A stretch of DNA of 27,890 nt from contig SIBX01000003.1 in assembly GCA_009694925.1 (NCBI GenBank), positions 1 through 27,890 of the forward strand, written 5' to 3'. The notes under the pieces were generated by a model. It saw nothing but the letters and a program-made list of their open reading frames with translations. It made no database searches and was not told where the DNA came from. A program made the position numbers and the translations under genes. Below, piece by piece: positions 8,363 to 15,945 of the stretch. Within the stretch, counting starts at the first letter, position 1, and each line of letters starts with the position of its first letter. The stretch comes from Minisyncoccota bacterium. Lineage in GTDB: Bacteria > Patescibacteriota > Minisyncoccia > UBA6257 > 1-14-0-10-40-38.

Positions 8363-8908
8363 TTATTGCTTGACTGATCGTCCTGTTTCAAGCGCTTGTG
8401 CATACCAGATAAGCTCTGCAAGCATATTATTAATTTGAGTCTTCATACTTTCTTTATATTGCGGTTCGTCTAAGATTTTGTGGGCATGAGAGAAATAAAC
8501 TGCATTTCTTACCGCGACGCCACGAATCTCGGAAATGACTCCTTTTAGAGATTCCATCATTTTTGCTCCGCCGGTTGCGCGGACTGAAACGCCGCATATG
8601 GCAAACGGCTTCTTTTCATATTCTTTTAAGGTTTCATCAATCATTAATTTCAACTCTCCAGGAAAACTGTGATTGTATTCTGGAGAAACAATAATAAAGC
8701 CGTCGGCGCGACTGGCACTATTTTGCCATTTGTCGTGCATTTCTTTATTCATTGCACCGCCGGTTGAAGGAATCGAGACAAAGTCTTTAGTTTTTAATAA
8801 TTCTGTATCAAATTTATTTAATTCTTTTATGTATTGGAATGCAAAATCAGCAACAGACGAAGAGACACTACCGTCGCGTGAGGTTCCTAAAATTATTGGA
8901 ATATACAT
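8363..8908 (-). CDS. NADPH-dependent FMN reductase family oxidoreductase
   Basis: 181 residues of the flavodoxin-like NADPH-dependent FMN reductase family (ChrR/YieF/AzoR-like relatives). The phosphate-binding loop GTSRDGSVSS is at the N-terminus and the FMN-contacting motif SPEYNHSFPGELKLMID is in the middle, matching the family PEYNxSxPGxLKNxID signature. It binds FMN and uses NAD(P)H to reduce quinones, metals or azo compounds; the physiological substrate cannot be read from sequence. It is flanked by a long inverted repeat upstream. Near msrB it fits a loose redox-defence neighbourhood, which is inference. Confidence 0.9.
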   Translation of the reverse strand: MYIPIILGTSRDGSVSSSVADFAFQYIKELNKFDTELLKTKDFVSIPSTGGAMNKEMHDKWQNSASRADGFIIVSPEYNHSFPGELKLMIDETLKEYEKKPFAICGVSVRATGGAKMMESLKGVISEIRGVAVRNAVYFSHAHKILDEPQYKESMKTQINNMLAELIWYAQALETGRSVKQ

Positions 8909-8921
8909 AAAAAAATAATTT

Positions 8922-9038
8922 AAAGATTAAATATCAAAATGTAAAATGACAATGCAAAATTAAAAAATTAAGAAGCCGAATTATTTGCATCTTGAATTAT
9001 AATTTTGATGTTTGATTTTTGCATTTTAATTTATCTCT
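8922..9038. repeat. Long imperfect AT-rich inverted repeat (MITE/REP-like)
   Basis: Left arm 8922-8972 and right arm 8991-9038 are imperfect reverse complements (shared blocks such as AAAATG-AAAA and CAAAATTA) around a short GC-richer centre (AAGCCGAATTATTTGCATCTT region). It fills the whole gap between two minus-strand genes and reaches the stop codon at 9037. It could act as a terminator or a small non-autonomous mobile element. Confidence 0.55.
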
Positions 9039-9351
9039 ATTTGCCCCAACCACACTTAGAATTAATGCAGGCGCATTCAAATCCGTTATTGATAGGATGT
9101 TCGGCATTTATATTACATATACTAGTATCGTTTTCGTGATTTTTTGGGACATTAGTACAAACTCCGTGGCCGCCACCACAGCCATCTCCAGCATAAGAAC
9201 AGTCTTTTTGAAATTTACACGATCCCTCAGAAAATAAAAATTTAGTTTCTGTAAAGTTTTTGGCGGTTTGATTTTTATACCACGGGATGCCGAAAAAATA
9301 TAAAACCGCAACCAGAACTCCTATTAATAGTATTTCTCTTAGAATATTCAT
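9037..9351 (-). CDS. Small membrane-anchored eight-cysteine protein
   Basis: 104 residues from the ATG at 9351. One N-terminal membrane segment (ILLIGVLVAVLYFFGI) is followed by an extracytoplasmic domain with exactly eight cysteines (SC, DC, GC, VC, IC, EC, AC, KC), including AGDGCGGGHGVC. The pattern resembles the 'eight-cysteine-cluster' small secreted domains, recalled and not verified. The cysteines probably form disulfides or bind metal. An alternative start at 9387 would overlap the divergent doxX promoter and lacks family support. Another frame inside this region is open for 67 codons but has no such features. Confidence 0.75.
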   Translation of the reverse strand: MNILREILLIGVLVAVLYFFGIPWYKNQTAKNFTETKFLFSEGSCKFQKDCSYAGDGCGGGHGVCTNVPKNHENDTSICNINAEHPINNGFECACINSKCGWGK

Positions 9352-9379
9352 TGAAATAGATGTTTTTTGGTGATATAAT
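9351..9379 (+). promoter_or_regulatory. Consensus promoter for doxX
   Basis: TTGAAA (9351-9356), 17 bases, TATAAT (9374-9379), with an extended TG at 9371-9372. Predicted start is near 9386. The -35 abuts the start codon of the divergent cysteine-rich gene. That gene has its own minus-strand candidate TGTTAGAAT at 9378-9386, so the two -10 boxes overlap. Confidence 0.75.
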
Positions 9380-9409
9380 TCTAACACACTAAATTAAAAA
9401 AATAAAAAG

Positions 9410-9856
9410 ATGAACTTATTAAAATGTAAGTGTTCTGAAAAATGGCAAGAGATTGCCCCATTAATATTAAGAATTGCCATTGGAGCCATATTTATAGCTC
9501 ATGGTTGGCAAAAAATTGGAGACCCAGAAGGAGCTATTTCTGGATTCTTTACTCAAGTTGGCATTCCTGCGGCAGGATTTTTTGCGGCATTGGTCTCTTG
9601 GGTGGAATTCTTGGGTGGAATTGCATTAGTGGTCGGATTTTTAACACACTGGGCAACGAAGCTTTTGGGAATAGTAATGTTGGTTGCCATATTTACTGTC
9701 CATATTAAAAATGGATTAATAGGGCCAAATTCAATGGAATTGCCACTTTCACTATTGGCGGGATTAGTATCATTAATGATTACGGGTCCAGGAAAATATT
9801 CTATGGATTGCAGAAAGAATATTGCGGCTGATGGAAATATGAATGGAATTAAATAA
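9410..9856 (+). CDS. DoxX family membrane protein
   Basis: 148 residues with about four membrane helices, matching DoxX/DUF4260-like small membrane proteins: LRIAIGAIFIAHGWQKI in helix 1, GFFAALVSWVEFLGGIALV in helix 2, WATKLLGIVMLVAIFTVH in helix 3, and LLAGLVSLMITGPGKYSMD in helix 4. The family includes subunits of thiosulfate:quinone oxidoreductase and redox-linked membrane proteins; the exact activity is unknown. The N-terminal CKC and a C-terminal MDCRKN could hold thiols. Monocistronic, with its own consensus promoter and terminator. Confidence 0.92.
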   Translation: MNLLKCKCSEKWQEIAPLILRIAIGAIFIAHGWQKIGDPEGAISGFFTQVGIPAAGFFAALVSWVEFLGGIALVVGFLTHWATKLLGIVMLVAIFTVHIKNGLIGPNSMELPLSLLAGLVSLMITGPGKYSMDCRKNIAADGNMNGIK

Positions 9857-9865
9857 ATAAAATCT

Positions 9866-9900
9866 AATAAAAAACCCCGTCAATGACGGGGTTTTTTATT
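9866..9900. terminator. Bidirectional terminator between doxX and ndk
   Basis: Perfect 16-bp stem (9866-9881 with 9885-9900), core CCCCGTC/GACGGGG, AAT loop, A and T runs on both sides. Its right edge overlaps the ndk stop codon. Confidence 0.95.
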
Positions 9901-10501
9901 ATTCTAGAATTCCATCCAAGTTTATGTCGTAGAGAATTCTTTCGGAAACTAGATTATATTTTATTATTTCATCTTTTTTAAACCATAAAGATATTTCTTT
10001 TTCAGCTTCGTCTTCTGTGCCAGAGGCATGAATTAAGTTTCTGACAGCGCGGCCGTCTAAATCTGCAATTTCGTATGAATCTATTGTATAGTCGCCTCTT
10101 ATGGTTCCGACGTCTGATGACAATGGTTCAGTTGAGCCAACAAGCTTCCTAATCACTCCTACGGCGTGAATTCCTCTCCAAGCCATAACAACTACTGGTC
10201 CGCAGGTTAAATAGTGTTTTAAGTTATTTAAAACCTTTTTACCGACTTCTTCTGGATTATCTGATGGTGGTTTTTTGCCGTTTTTCTTATATGCTTCTAT
10301 TGATTTTCTACCCGTCTTCATAATCCATTCTGGGTCGGTTGTATAATGCTTTTCGGCCATAGCTGCCGTTGGTACCACTAATTTAACTCCGATCATTTTT
10401 AACCCAGCTCTTTCAAATCTGCTAATTATTTCTCCGATTAATCCCCTCTGAATAGAATCTGGTTTTAAAATTACTAATGTCTTTTCTGATTTTCTATGCA
10501 T
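9899..10501 (-). CDS. ndk: Nucleoside diphosphate kinase (long form)
   Basis: 200 residues against about 140-150 for typical bacterial Ndk. Ndk transfers the gamma phosphate from ATP to NDPs through a phospho-histidine. Visible are KTLVILKPD (start of the fold), the catalytic histidine in NLIHASGT (usual form NxxHGSD), and LWF at the end of the core. Extra length comes from roughly 28 residues after the HYTT segment (PEWIMKTGRKSIEAYKKNGK), an insertion before the catalytic loop, and a C-terminal tail. HGSD has become HASG while His is kept. It lies 10 bases after aspS and is likely co-transcribed. Confidence 0.95.
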   Translation of the reverse strand: MHRKSEKTLVILKPDSIQRGLIGEIISRFERAGLKMIGVKLVVPTAAMAEKHYTTDPEWIMKTGRKSIEAYKKNGKKPPSDNPEEVGKKVLNNLKHYLTCGPVVVMAWRGIHAVGVIRKLVGSTEPLSSDVGTIRGDYTIDSYEIADLDGRAVRNLIHASGTEDEAEKEISLWFKKDEIIKYNLVSERILYDINLDGILE

Positions 10502-10511
10502 ATTTTTAATA

Positions 10512-11933
10512 TTATTTTTTCTTGTTATCTCTAAGCGATATTCCTAATTCTTTTAATTGCATATCTCCAACTTCCGAAGGGGAACCCATCATTAAGTCTT
10601 TGCCTTCTCCGGTTTTCGCAAAAGCTATGACTTCTCTGATATTTGGTTCATTTTCTAAAATCATTATTAATCTATCAAACCCCCACGCGATTCCTCCGTG
10701 CGGAGGAGCACCTGAAGAAAGAGCTTCTAACATATGCCCGAAATTGTTTTGAATTCGCTCTTCGTTATAGCCCATTATCTCAAGAACTGTTTTTTGATCA
10801 TTAGAATTATGATTGCGGATACTGCCACCGCCTATTTCAAAACCGTTTAAAGTTATATCATATTGAGTGGTTAAAATATTTCCAATATTTTTTTTGGCCC
10901 TAAAATCTTCTAAATATTTATCTTGAGGCCTGGAAAACGGATTATGCGTGAAAGTCCATTCGCCTGTTCCGTCTATGTTATCGCTGCCTGTTTTTTCAAA
11001 AGCTGGAAAATCTGTGACCCATAAAAATGCCAGTGAATTTGGATCGTTTTTATCTTCGCGGATATCTGGCTTATCTGAACCGTATTTCTCGAGCGCTTCT
11101 TTGTGAGAAATTCTTGGAAAAGGAACCTGTTGGATCTTTTTATTAGGATAAACTTCTTTAACTAACTTTATTAATAATTCCTCATTTAATTTCATAACCT
11201 CTTCTGGATTAGTAAAAGAAAGCTCTAAATCTAATTGAGTAAATTCTGGTTGTCTATCTCCTCGAGTGTCTTCATCGCGCATACAATGAGCAAATTGGAA
11301 ATATCTTTCAAAGCCTGCAACCATTAAAAGTTGTTTATATTGCTGGGGTGATTGTGGAAGAGCGTAAAACTTTCCATGCCAAAGACGGCTTGGAACCATG
11401 TATGATCTTGATCCTTCTGGAGTTGGAGCAGACATTAGCGGAGTTTCTATTTCGTGAAAACCTAAATCACTTAAATGATTTCTGATTAGTTTTTGGACTT
11501 TAAATCTATTTTTTATATTTTTTTGCAATCTTCCACGGCGCAAATCTAAATATCTGTATTTTAATCTGACCTCTTCGTTAATTTCTTTTCCGTCGGATCT
11601 GATATCGAATGGCGGAGTTTTGGCTTCGTTTAAAATATTAATTTCTAAGGCTTCGATTTCAATCTCACCGTTTAGTTCATTGGCGTTAACCATCTTTTCT
11701 GGCCTAGCGTTAACTTTTCCCTTAACTTCAAGAACCCATTCATCGCGAATAGGTTGGGATTTTTCTATAGCTTCTTTGTGATTTGGGAGGACTACCATCT
11801 GGACTATCCCAGAGGAATCGCGGAGATCAAAGAAAATTAATTTTCCGTGATCGCGACGGACATCTACCCAGCCATATAACAAAACTTCTTTACCGATGTG
11901 ATTTTTTAACTCGTTAATATATGTTCTTTGCAT
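10512..11933 (-). CDS. aspS: Aspartyl-tRNA synthetase lacking the GAD domain
   Basis: 473 residues against about 590 in E. coli. It charges tRNA(Asp). The OB-fold anticodon domain is N-terminal; class II motif 2 is RDEDTRGDRQPEFTQ and motif 3 GIAWGFDRLIMIL. The bacterial-type C-terminus (VIAFAKTGEGKDLMMGSPS) is present. Between EKYGSDKPD and LAFLWVTDFPAFE only about 12 residues remain, where E. coli has the roughly 120-residue GAD insertion, so this domain is absent. The OB-fold reads RRDHGK: His at this site is reported for non-discriminating AspRS enzymes such as that of Pseudomonas aeruginosa, which would also make Asp-tRNA(Asn). Specificity is inference. Confidence 0.97.
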   Translation of the reverse strand: MQRTYINELKNHIGKEVLLYGWVDVRRDHGKLIFFDLRDSSGIVQMVVLPNHKEAIEKSQPIRDEWVLEVKGKVNARPEKMVNANELNGEIEIEALEINILNEAKTPPFDIRSDGKEINEEVRLKYRYLDLRRGRLQKNIKNRFKVQKLIRNHLSDLGFHEIETPLMSAPTPEGSRSYMVPSRLWHGKFYALPQSPQQYKQLLMVAGFERYFQFAHCMRDEDTRGDRQPEFTQLDLELSFTNPEEVMKLNEELLIKLVKEVYPNKKIQQVPFPRISHKEALEKYGSDKPDIREDKNDPNSLAFLWVTDFPAFEKTGSDNIDGTGEWTFTHNPFSRPQDKYLEDFRAKKNIGNILTTQYDITLNGFEIGGGSIRNHNSNDQKTVLEIMGYNEERIQNNFGHMLEALSSGAPPHGGIAWGFDRLIMILENEPNIREVIAFAKTGEGKDLMMGSPSEVGDMQLKELGISLRDNKKK

Positions 11934-12014
11934 ATTTCTTATGCTATAAAAATTAACATAAAAATACGGAAAAATCTAATGAATTATTGGATTACTAACA
12001 TATTTTAAAACAAA

Positions 12015-12521
12015 TTAAAAAAATCCATTTTTCTTATAGTTGGCAATTATTTCTGTGGCTGTATCATGGTCGGGATCTTCTATTTTAGACACTACCCACT
12101 CCTCTGCTTTTTCTATTTGATCATGTGCTAGAAAAAACATTGTTCTGGTTAAAATATTTGGATTATTATCTTGATATTCTAGGGCTTTTTCTGAAAATAA
12201 CTTCATTTTTTCTTTATCGCGTTTCCAGTTTGCGCAACTTATTGCATGATGGTACCAAAACCAGAGAATTTCACTTCTCCATTCTTTTTCTTCCTCCGTT
12301 AATCCAATTTGATCCGCATTTTCTAAAATATCTTTTATTCGATTTGGAATTTGATCCTTCTCGTCATAATCCCATTTTCTTGAAATAAACAATAGTTGGT
12401 CTTGCTCTGTATATAGTTTGTTTAATTCCAAAGGAGTTGTTGCGCCAAGGATTATATATGCTTCTCTAATTGGACTTTTTTTTAAATCAAAACCTTCTTG
12501 TTTTTCGGGTAATTTTTCCAT
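12015..12521 (-). CDS. Hypothetical helical protein
   Basis: 168 residues, not recognised. It is mostly helical, with segments such as KMKLFSEKALEYQDNNPNIL and MFFLAHDQIEKAEEWV that resemble TPR-like helical pairs. It is soluble and rich in charged and aromatic residues (WFWYHHAISCANWKRD). It lies between fusA and aspS on the same strand. It starts with TAAAATATG, the A-rich start context common in this window. A weak hairpin with a short T run lies about 30-40 bases after its stop. Function unknown. Confidence 0.75.
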   Translation of the reverse strand: MEKLPEKQEGFDLKKSPIREAYIILGATTPLELNKLYTEQDQLLFISRKWDYDEKDQIPNRIKDILENADQIGLTEEEKEWRSEILWFWYHHAISCANWKRDKEKMKLFSEKALEYQDNNPNILTRTMFFLAHDQIEKAEEWVVSKIEDPDHDTATEIIANYKKNGFF

Positions 12522-12555
12522 ATTTTATATATTAACATTAAAATATATTCATCCC

Positions 12556-12590
12556 CAATCAAAAACCGCCATTGTAGCGGTTTTTGATTG
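12556..12590 (-). terminator. Terminator after fusA
   Basis: Perfect 14-bp stem (12556-12569 with 12577-12590), core ACCGC/GCGGT and 7-nt loop, just past the fusA stop at 12593. The T run is inside the 3' arm, so strength is uncertain. Confidence 0.75.
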
Positions 12591-12592
12591 GT

Positions 12593-14722
12593 TTATTTCT
12601 TTCCGGCAACAATGAGAGCCGTTACTGAATTTGGAGCTTCTTCGTAGTTGGAAAATTCCATGGTAAAGTTTCCGCGTCCTTGAGTCATTGATCTTAATCT
12701 AGTGGCATAGCCAAACATTTCCGAAAGAGGAACTTTAGCGTCAACAACTTTTGTCTTCATTCTGTCGGACATTTCTTCAATGCGTCCTCTCTTTGAGGAA
12801 ATATCTCCTGTGATGTCGCCCATAAATTCTATTGGGATTATAACTTGAACCTTCATAATTGGCTCTAAAATAATTGGCTTGGCATTTCTAGTAGCTTCTT
12901 TGTATGCCATGCTTCCAGCAAATTTGAAAGCCATTTCAGAAGAATCAACATCATGATACGAACCGTCTATTAAAGTTACTCTGAAGTCTACCATTGGGAA
13001 ACCAGCAATAACTCCTTTTTCTTTTTCTGCGGTGATTCCCTTTTCAACGGCTGGAATAAATTCTCTTGGGATACTACCAGATTTAATTGCATCTACGAAT
13101 TCAAAACCTTTTCCGCGCTCTAATGGCTCAATTGTAATTTTGACGTCTCCATATTGTCCACGTCCTCCTGATTGCTTAATATATTTACCTCTGGCTTCTG
13201 CTGTGCCCTTAATGGTTTCTTTATAGGCAACTTGTGGGCGGCCGACATTGGCTTCCACTCCGAATTCACGCTTCATTCTTTCAACTAAAACTTCAAGGTG
13301 AAGTTCACCCATTCCAGAAATGATAGTTTCCCCCGTGTCTGGATCTCCTTTGACGTGGAAGGTTGGATCTTCTTCTCTAAGTCTATTCAAAGCCATACCC
13401 ATTTTTTCTTGGTCAGCTTTAGTCTTAGGTTCAATCTTCTGGGAGATAACTGGCTCTGGGAAAATAATTTTTTCTAAGATCAAAGGATTTTCTGGATCAC
13501 AAAGAGTGTCACCGGTCGTGGTTCCTTTAAGTCCTACGATGGCGCCGATATCTCCTGCTGGGATTTCGTCTACTTCTTCGCGTTTATTGGCGTGCATCCT
13601 AACGATTCTACCAATACGTTCCTGAACATTTTTAGTAGAGTTTAAAATATAGCTTCCTTTTTTCAAACTTCCTGAATAAACTCGGAAGAAGGTTAAGGCA
13701 CCGACGAATGGATCTGCCGCAATTTTAAAAGCTAAGGCGCAGAATGATTCTGTGTCTTTTGGAATACGAGTAAGCGGAGCACCAGTATTGATATCTACGC
13801 CTTTAGTTGGAGGCAAGTCAGTTGGAGCTGGAAGATAATCTACTACACCATCCAAAACTAATTGAACGCCTTTATTTTTTAAAGCACTGCCAGTAAAAAC
13901 CGGTATGAGCTTAACTTCTAGGGTAGCCTTTCTTAAAACCCTTTTTAAATCTGCAAGTGGAATTTCTTTGCCTTCTAAATATTTTGCAAGTAGTTCTTCG
14001 TCTTGCTCAACGATCTTTTCAATAAGCTTATGGCGCCATTCAGCTGCTTCTTTTTTAAATTCTTCTGGAATTTCTTTTTCGATAATATCTCCGCCCATTT
14101 CTCCTTCAAAATAAACTGCAGTATTTCTTAATAAATCTATAACTCCTTTAAAATTGGCCTCCGAACCCATTGGGAGCTGAACTGGAATTGCGTTTGGATT
14201 TAGTCTGTCGTGGATTGATTTTAAAGAATCCAAAAACGAAGCTCCCATTCTGTCTAGTTTATTTATAAAACAGATTCTTGGAACTCCGTATTCATCTGCA
14301 TATCTCCAATTGGTTTCTGATTGCGGTTCAACACCAGAGACGCCGTCAAAAACGACAACGGCACCGTCTAAAACTCTCAAGGAGCGTTTAACTTCGACGG
14401 TGAAGTCGATGTGCCCTGGAGTGTCGATAAGGTTTATTCTGTATTCGCTATCTTTTTTAAAATCCTCAACCGTTTTATTTGGGTTATCTCTTTTTAAATA
14501 TGAAGGTATCCAAAAACAAGTTGTGGCGGCAGAAGTGATGGTAATTCCTCTTTCGCGCTCTTGATCCATCCAATCCATGACGGTATCCCCCGTGTGAACT
14601 TCTCCAATTTTATGAGAAACTCCGGTGTAATAAAGAACGCGTTCTGAAACGGTTGTTTTGCCTGCGTCTATGTGAGCGGTGATGCCGATATCGCGAACTC
14701 TTTCAATTGGATATTTAGACAT
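12593..14722 (-). CDS. fusA: Elongation factor G
   Basis: 709 residues, full length. EF-G drives ribosomal translocation and, with RRF, ribosome recycling. GTPase motifs are orthodox: AHIDAGKT (G1), ERGITI (switch I), DTPGHID (G3), NKLD (G4) and GSAL (G5). Domain IV (GGRGQYGDVKI, GFPMVDFRV) and domain V (SKRGRIEEM) follow. It is bounded by strong hairpins on both sides, so it is likely its own transcription unit, unlike the classic str operon where it follows rpsG directly and precedes tuf. The start has no Shine-Dalgarno. Confidence 0.98.
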   Translation of the reverse strand: MSKYPIERVRDIGITAHIDAGKTTVSERVLYYTGVSHKIGEVHTGDTVMDWMDQERERGITITSAATTCFWIPSYLKRDNPNKTVEDFKKDSEYRINLIDTPGHIDFTVEVKRSLRVLDGAVVVFDGVSGVEPQSETNWRYADEYGVPRICFINKLDRMGASFLDSLKSIHDRLNPNAIPVQLPMGSEANFKGVIDLLRNTAVYFEGEMGGDIIEKEIPEEFKKEAAEWRHKLIEKIVEQDEELLAKYLEGKEIPLADLKRVLRKATLEVKLIPVFTGSALKNKGVQLVLDGVVDYLPAPTDLPPTKGVDINTGAPLTRIPKDTESFCALAFKIAADPFVGALTFFRVYSGSLKKGSYILNSTKNVQERIGRIVRMHANKREEVDEIPAGDIGAIVGLKGTTTGDTLCDPENPLILEKIIFPEPVISQKIEPKTKADQEKMGMALNRLREEDPTFHVKGDPDTGETIISGMGELHLEVLVERMKREFGVEANVGRPQVAYKETIKGTAEARGKYIKQSGGRGQYGDVKITIEPLERGKGFEFVDAIKSGSIPREFIPAVEKGITAEKEKGVIAGFPMVDFRVTLIDGSYHDVDSSEMAFKFAGSMAYKEATRNAKPIILEPIMKVQVIIPIEFMGDITGDISSKRGRIEEMSDRMKTKVVDAKVPLSEMFGYATRLRSMTQGRGNFTMEFSNYEEAPNSVTALIVAGKK

Positions 14723-14753
14723 AAATTAAATTTTCAATCAAATAATTTTCATT

Positions 14754-14791
14754 AAAGCCCAGATTTTTTCTCTCGAAAAAATCTGGGCTTT
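14754..14791 (-). terminator. 17-bp perfect hairpin terminator between rpsG and fusA
   Basis: Arms 14754-14770 and 14775-14791 pair perfectly (AAAGCCCAGATTTTTTC and its complement, 4-nt loop). It sits 17 bases after the rpsG stop and about 30 bases before the fusA ATG. It either ends rpsL-rpsG transcription or attenuates fusA. Confidence 0.85.
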
Positions 14792-14808
14792 TAAGATTTA
14801 TAAAAAGA

Positions 14809-15276
14809 TTACCAGGAAAAATGAGCGAAGGCGCGGTTGGCTTCTGCCATTCTATGTGTGTCTAATTTCTTCTTAATTGCAGAACCTTCGTTCTTAGAAG
14901 CTAAAATAATTTCTTCGGCCAATCTTTCTGCAATTGGTTTTCCTTTCTTGGCACGAGCAGCGGCAATAATCCAACGGGCTGCAAGCATGAATTTTCTTTC
15001 TGGCCTGACTTCTTTTGGAACTTGATAGTTGGCTCCTCCAACCCTTTTTGTTCCAACTTCAACTTCTGGGGTTATGTTTAAAAGAGCTTTTTCAAAAATA
15101 GCTATTCCTTCTTCTTTGGTTTGCTTCTTAATGAAATCTAACATGTCATAAAAGATTTTAGTGGCGATATCTTTTTTACCTTCTTGCATTATATAGTTAA
15201 TAAACCTTCCATTTTGGATGCTTTGAAATTTTGGATCTGGCTTATAATTTTTTCTGTAAACTCTTTTCTTTCTCAT
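14809..15276 (-). CDS. rpsG: Ribosomal protein S7
   Basis: 155 residues, normal length. S7 nucleates assembly of the 30S head by binding the 3' domain of 16S rRNA and lies near the E site. Family motifs seen: SIQNGRFINYIMQEGKKDIA, TPEVEVGTKRVGGANYQVP and RKFMLAARWIIAAARAKKGK. It follows rpsL by about 60 bases, a gap holding a REP-like palindrome. In E. coli S7 is the autogenous repressor of its operon by binding mRNA, relevant to the structured rpsL leader found here. Confidence 0.98.
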   Translation of the reverse strand: MRKKRVYRKNYKPDPKFQSIQNGRFINYIMQEGKKDIATKIFYDMLDFIKKQTKEEGIAIFEKALLNITPEVEVGTKRVGGANYQVPKEVRPERKFMLAARWIIAAARAKKGKPIAERLAEEIILASKNEGSAIKKKLDTHRMAEANRAFAHFSW

Positions 15277-15293
15277 TGTTATTTGTTTTAAAT

Positions 15294-15335
15294 CTGGATC
15301 CCCGTTTTCACGGGGACGACAAACTTTGTTTGTCG
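15294..15335. repeat. REP-like palindrome pair between rpsL and rpsG
   Basis: CTGGATCCCCG then CGGGGACGA form a hairpin (6-bp CCCCGT/ACGGGG stem, 15300-15315), followed by a second hairpin CGACAAAC-TTT-GTTTGTCG (15317-15335). The CTGGATCCCCG...CGGGGA(C/T)GA core recurs at 19661. It has the form of widespread REP elements, recalled and not verified. Confidence 0.65.
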
Positions 15336-15336
15336 C

Positions 15337-15762
15337 TTATTTCTTTGCGTCATCCTTTGGGGTTTTTGCTCCATATCCCGATCTTTGCTGACGACGACCC
15401 TCTACTCCTGAAGCGTCCAATACTCCACGGACGATATGGTATCTTACTCCTGGTAAATCTTTTACGCGGCCTCCACGAATCATTACAACAGAGTGCTCTT
15501 GGAGATTATGTTTTTCTCCTGGGATGTATGCTGTTACTTCTGTTCCATTAGTAAGTCTAACTCTGGCAATTTTCCTTACAGCAGAGTTTGGCTTTTTAGG
15601 GGTCATAGTTCCAACTTTGATGCAAACACCTCTTTTAAATGGAGAAGCCGAAAAGACTGGTTTATTTTGGATAGTATTAAAATACCTTCCCATAGCTGGT
15701 GATTTAGATTTATAGGTCGTCTTTTTTCTTCCTTTTCTGACTAGTTGAGATATTGTAGACAT
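15337..15762 (-). CDS. rpsL: Ribosomal protein S12
   Basis: 141 residues. S12 is the decoding-centre protein; its loops hold the streptomycin-related residues in TPKKPNSAVRK and GGRVKDLPGVRYH, both intact. Between KSPA and PFKRGVC there are 13 more residues than in Thermus or E. coli, the same length as the Bacillus form. The start at 15762 lies about 140 nt from a predicted transcription start, and the leader carries a 102-nt hairpin element. It leads the short rpsL-rpsG unit directly behind secY rather than the canonical str operon with fusA and tuf. Confidence 0.98.
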   Translation of the reverse strand: MSTISQLVRKGRKKTTYKSKSPAMGRYFNTIQNKPVFSASPFKRGVCIKVGTMTPKKPNSAVRKIARVRLTNGTEVTAYIPGEKHNLQEHSVVMIRGGRVKDLPGVRYHIVRGVLDASGVEGRRQQRSGYGAKTPKDDAKK

Positions 15763-15784
15763 CGTTTTTTTTCTTTGAATTATT

Positions 15785-15886
15785 AAATGCTTATCTGCTA
15801 CGTTATGACCTGCGGGACTTCCTCTCAGTACTTATATTAAAGTACAGTTCAGTCGCTCCTCGGTCAAGCCTTGCATATAAGCATTT
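15785..15886 (-). ncRNA. Candidate structured leader RNA upstream of rpsL
   Basis: On the minus strand this folds as one long hairpin: P1 10 bp (15877-15886 with 15785-15794), then TGC/GCA, P2 5 bp TGACC/GGTCA (15862-15866 with 15806-15810), P3 GCG-ACT with AGT-CC-CGC (15851-15856 with 15812-15819), P4 6 bp GTACTT/AAGTAC (15840-15845 with 15828-15833), 6-nt loop. Asymmetric internal loops include GAGGA and TGAGAGGA. It lies wholly between the predicted start (about 15903) and the rpsL ATG. Strand is chosen from promoter placement. Probably an autoregulatory leader; binding partner unknown. Confidence 0.65.
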
Positions 15887-15909
15887 TCTACTTCAAATTG
15901 TGTTTAGAT

Positions 15910-15938
15910 ATTTTATTAAAAATTGATACTATTGTCAA
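15910..15938 (-). promoter_or_regulatory. Consensus promoter for rpsL-rpsG
   Basis: On the minus strand a perfect TTGACA (15933-15938), 17 bases, then TAAAAT (15910-15915). It begins 8 bases after the secY stop. The -35 lies inside an imperfect dyad (TTGACA...TATCAA), a possible operator. Confidence 0.85.
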
Positions 15939-15945
15939 ACTGATT

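Noticed and set aside
9108..9311. Alternative minus-strand frame of 67 codons in the eight-cysteine gene
   Set aside because: It lacks the membrane segment and ordered cysteines of the chosen frame and is a +1 shadow.
15231..15551. Plus-strand open frame of 106 codons over rpsL/rpsG
   Set aside because: Antisense to two certain ribosomal genes; composition is that of a shadow frame and no family resemblance is seen.
15785..15886. The rpsL leader hairpin as tRNA, SRP RNA, RNase P RNA or 6S RNA
   Set aside because: There is no T-loop or acceptor end, no SRP GGAA-type domain IV, it is far too short for RNase P or 6S, and its placement fits a leader.
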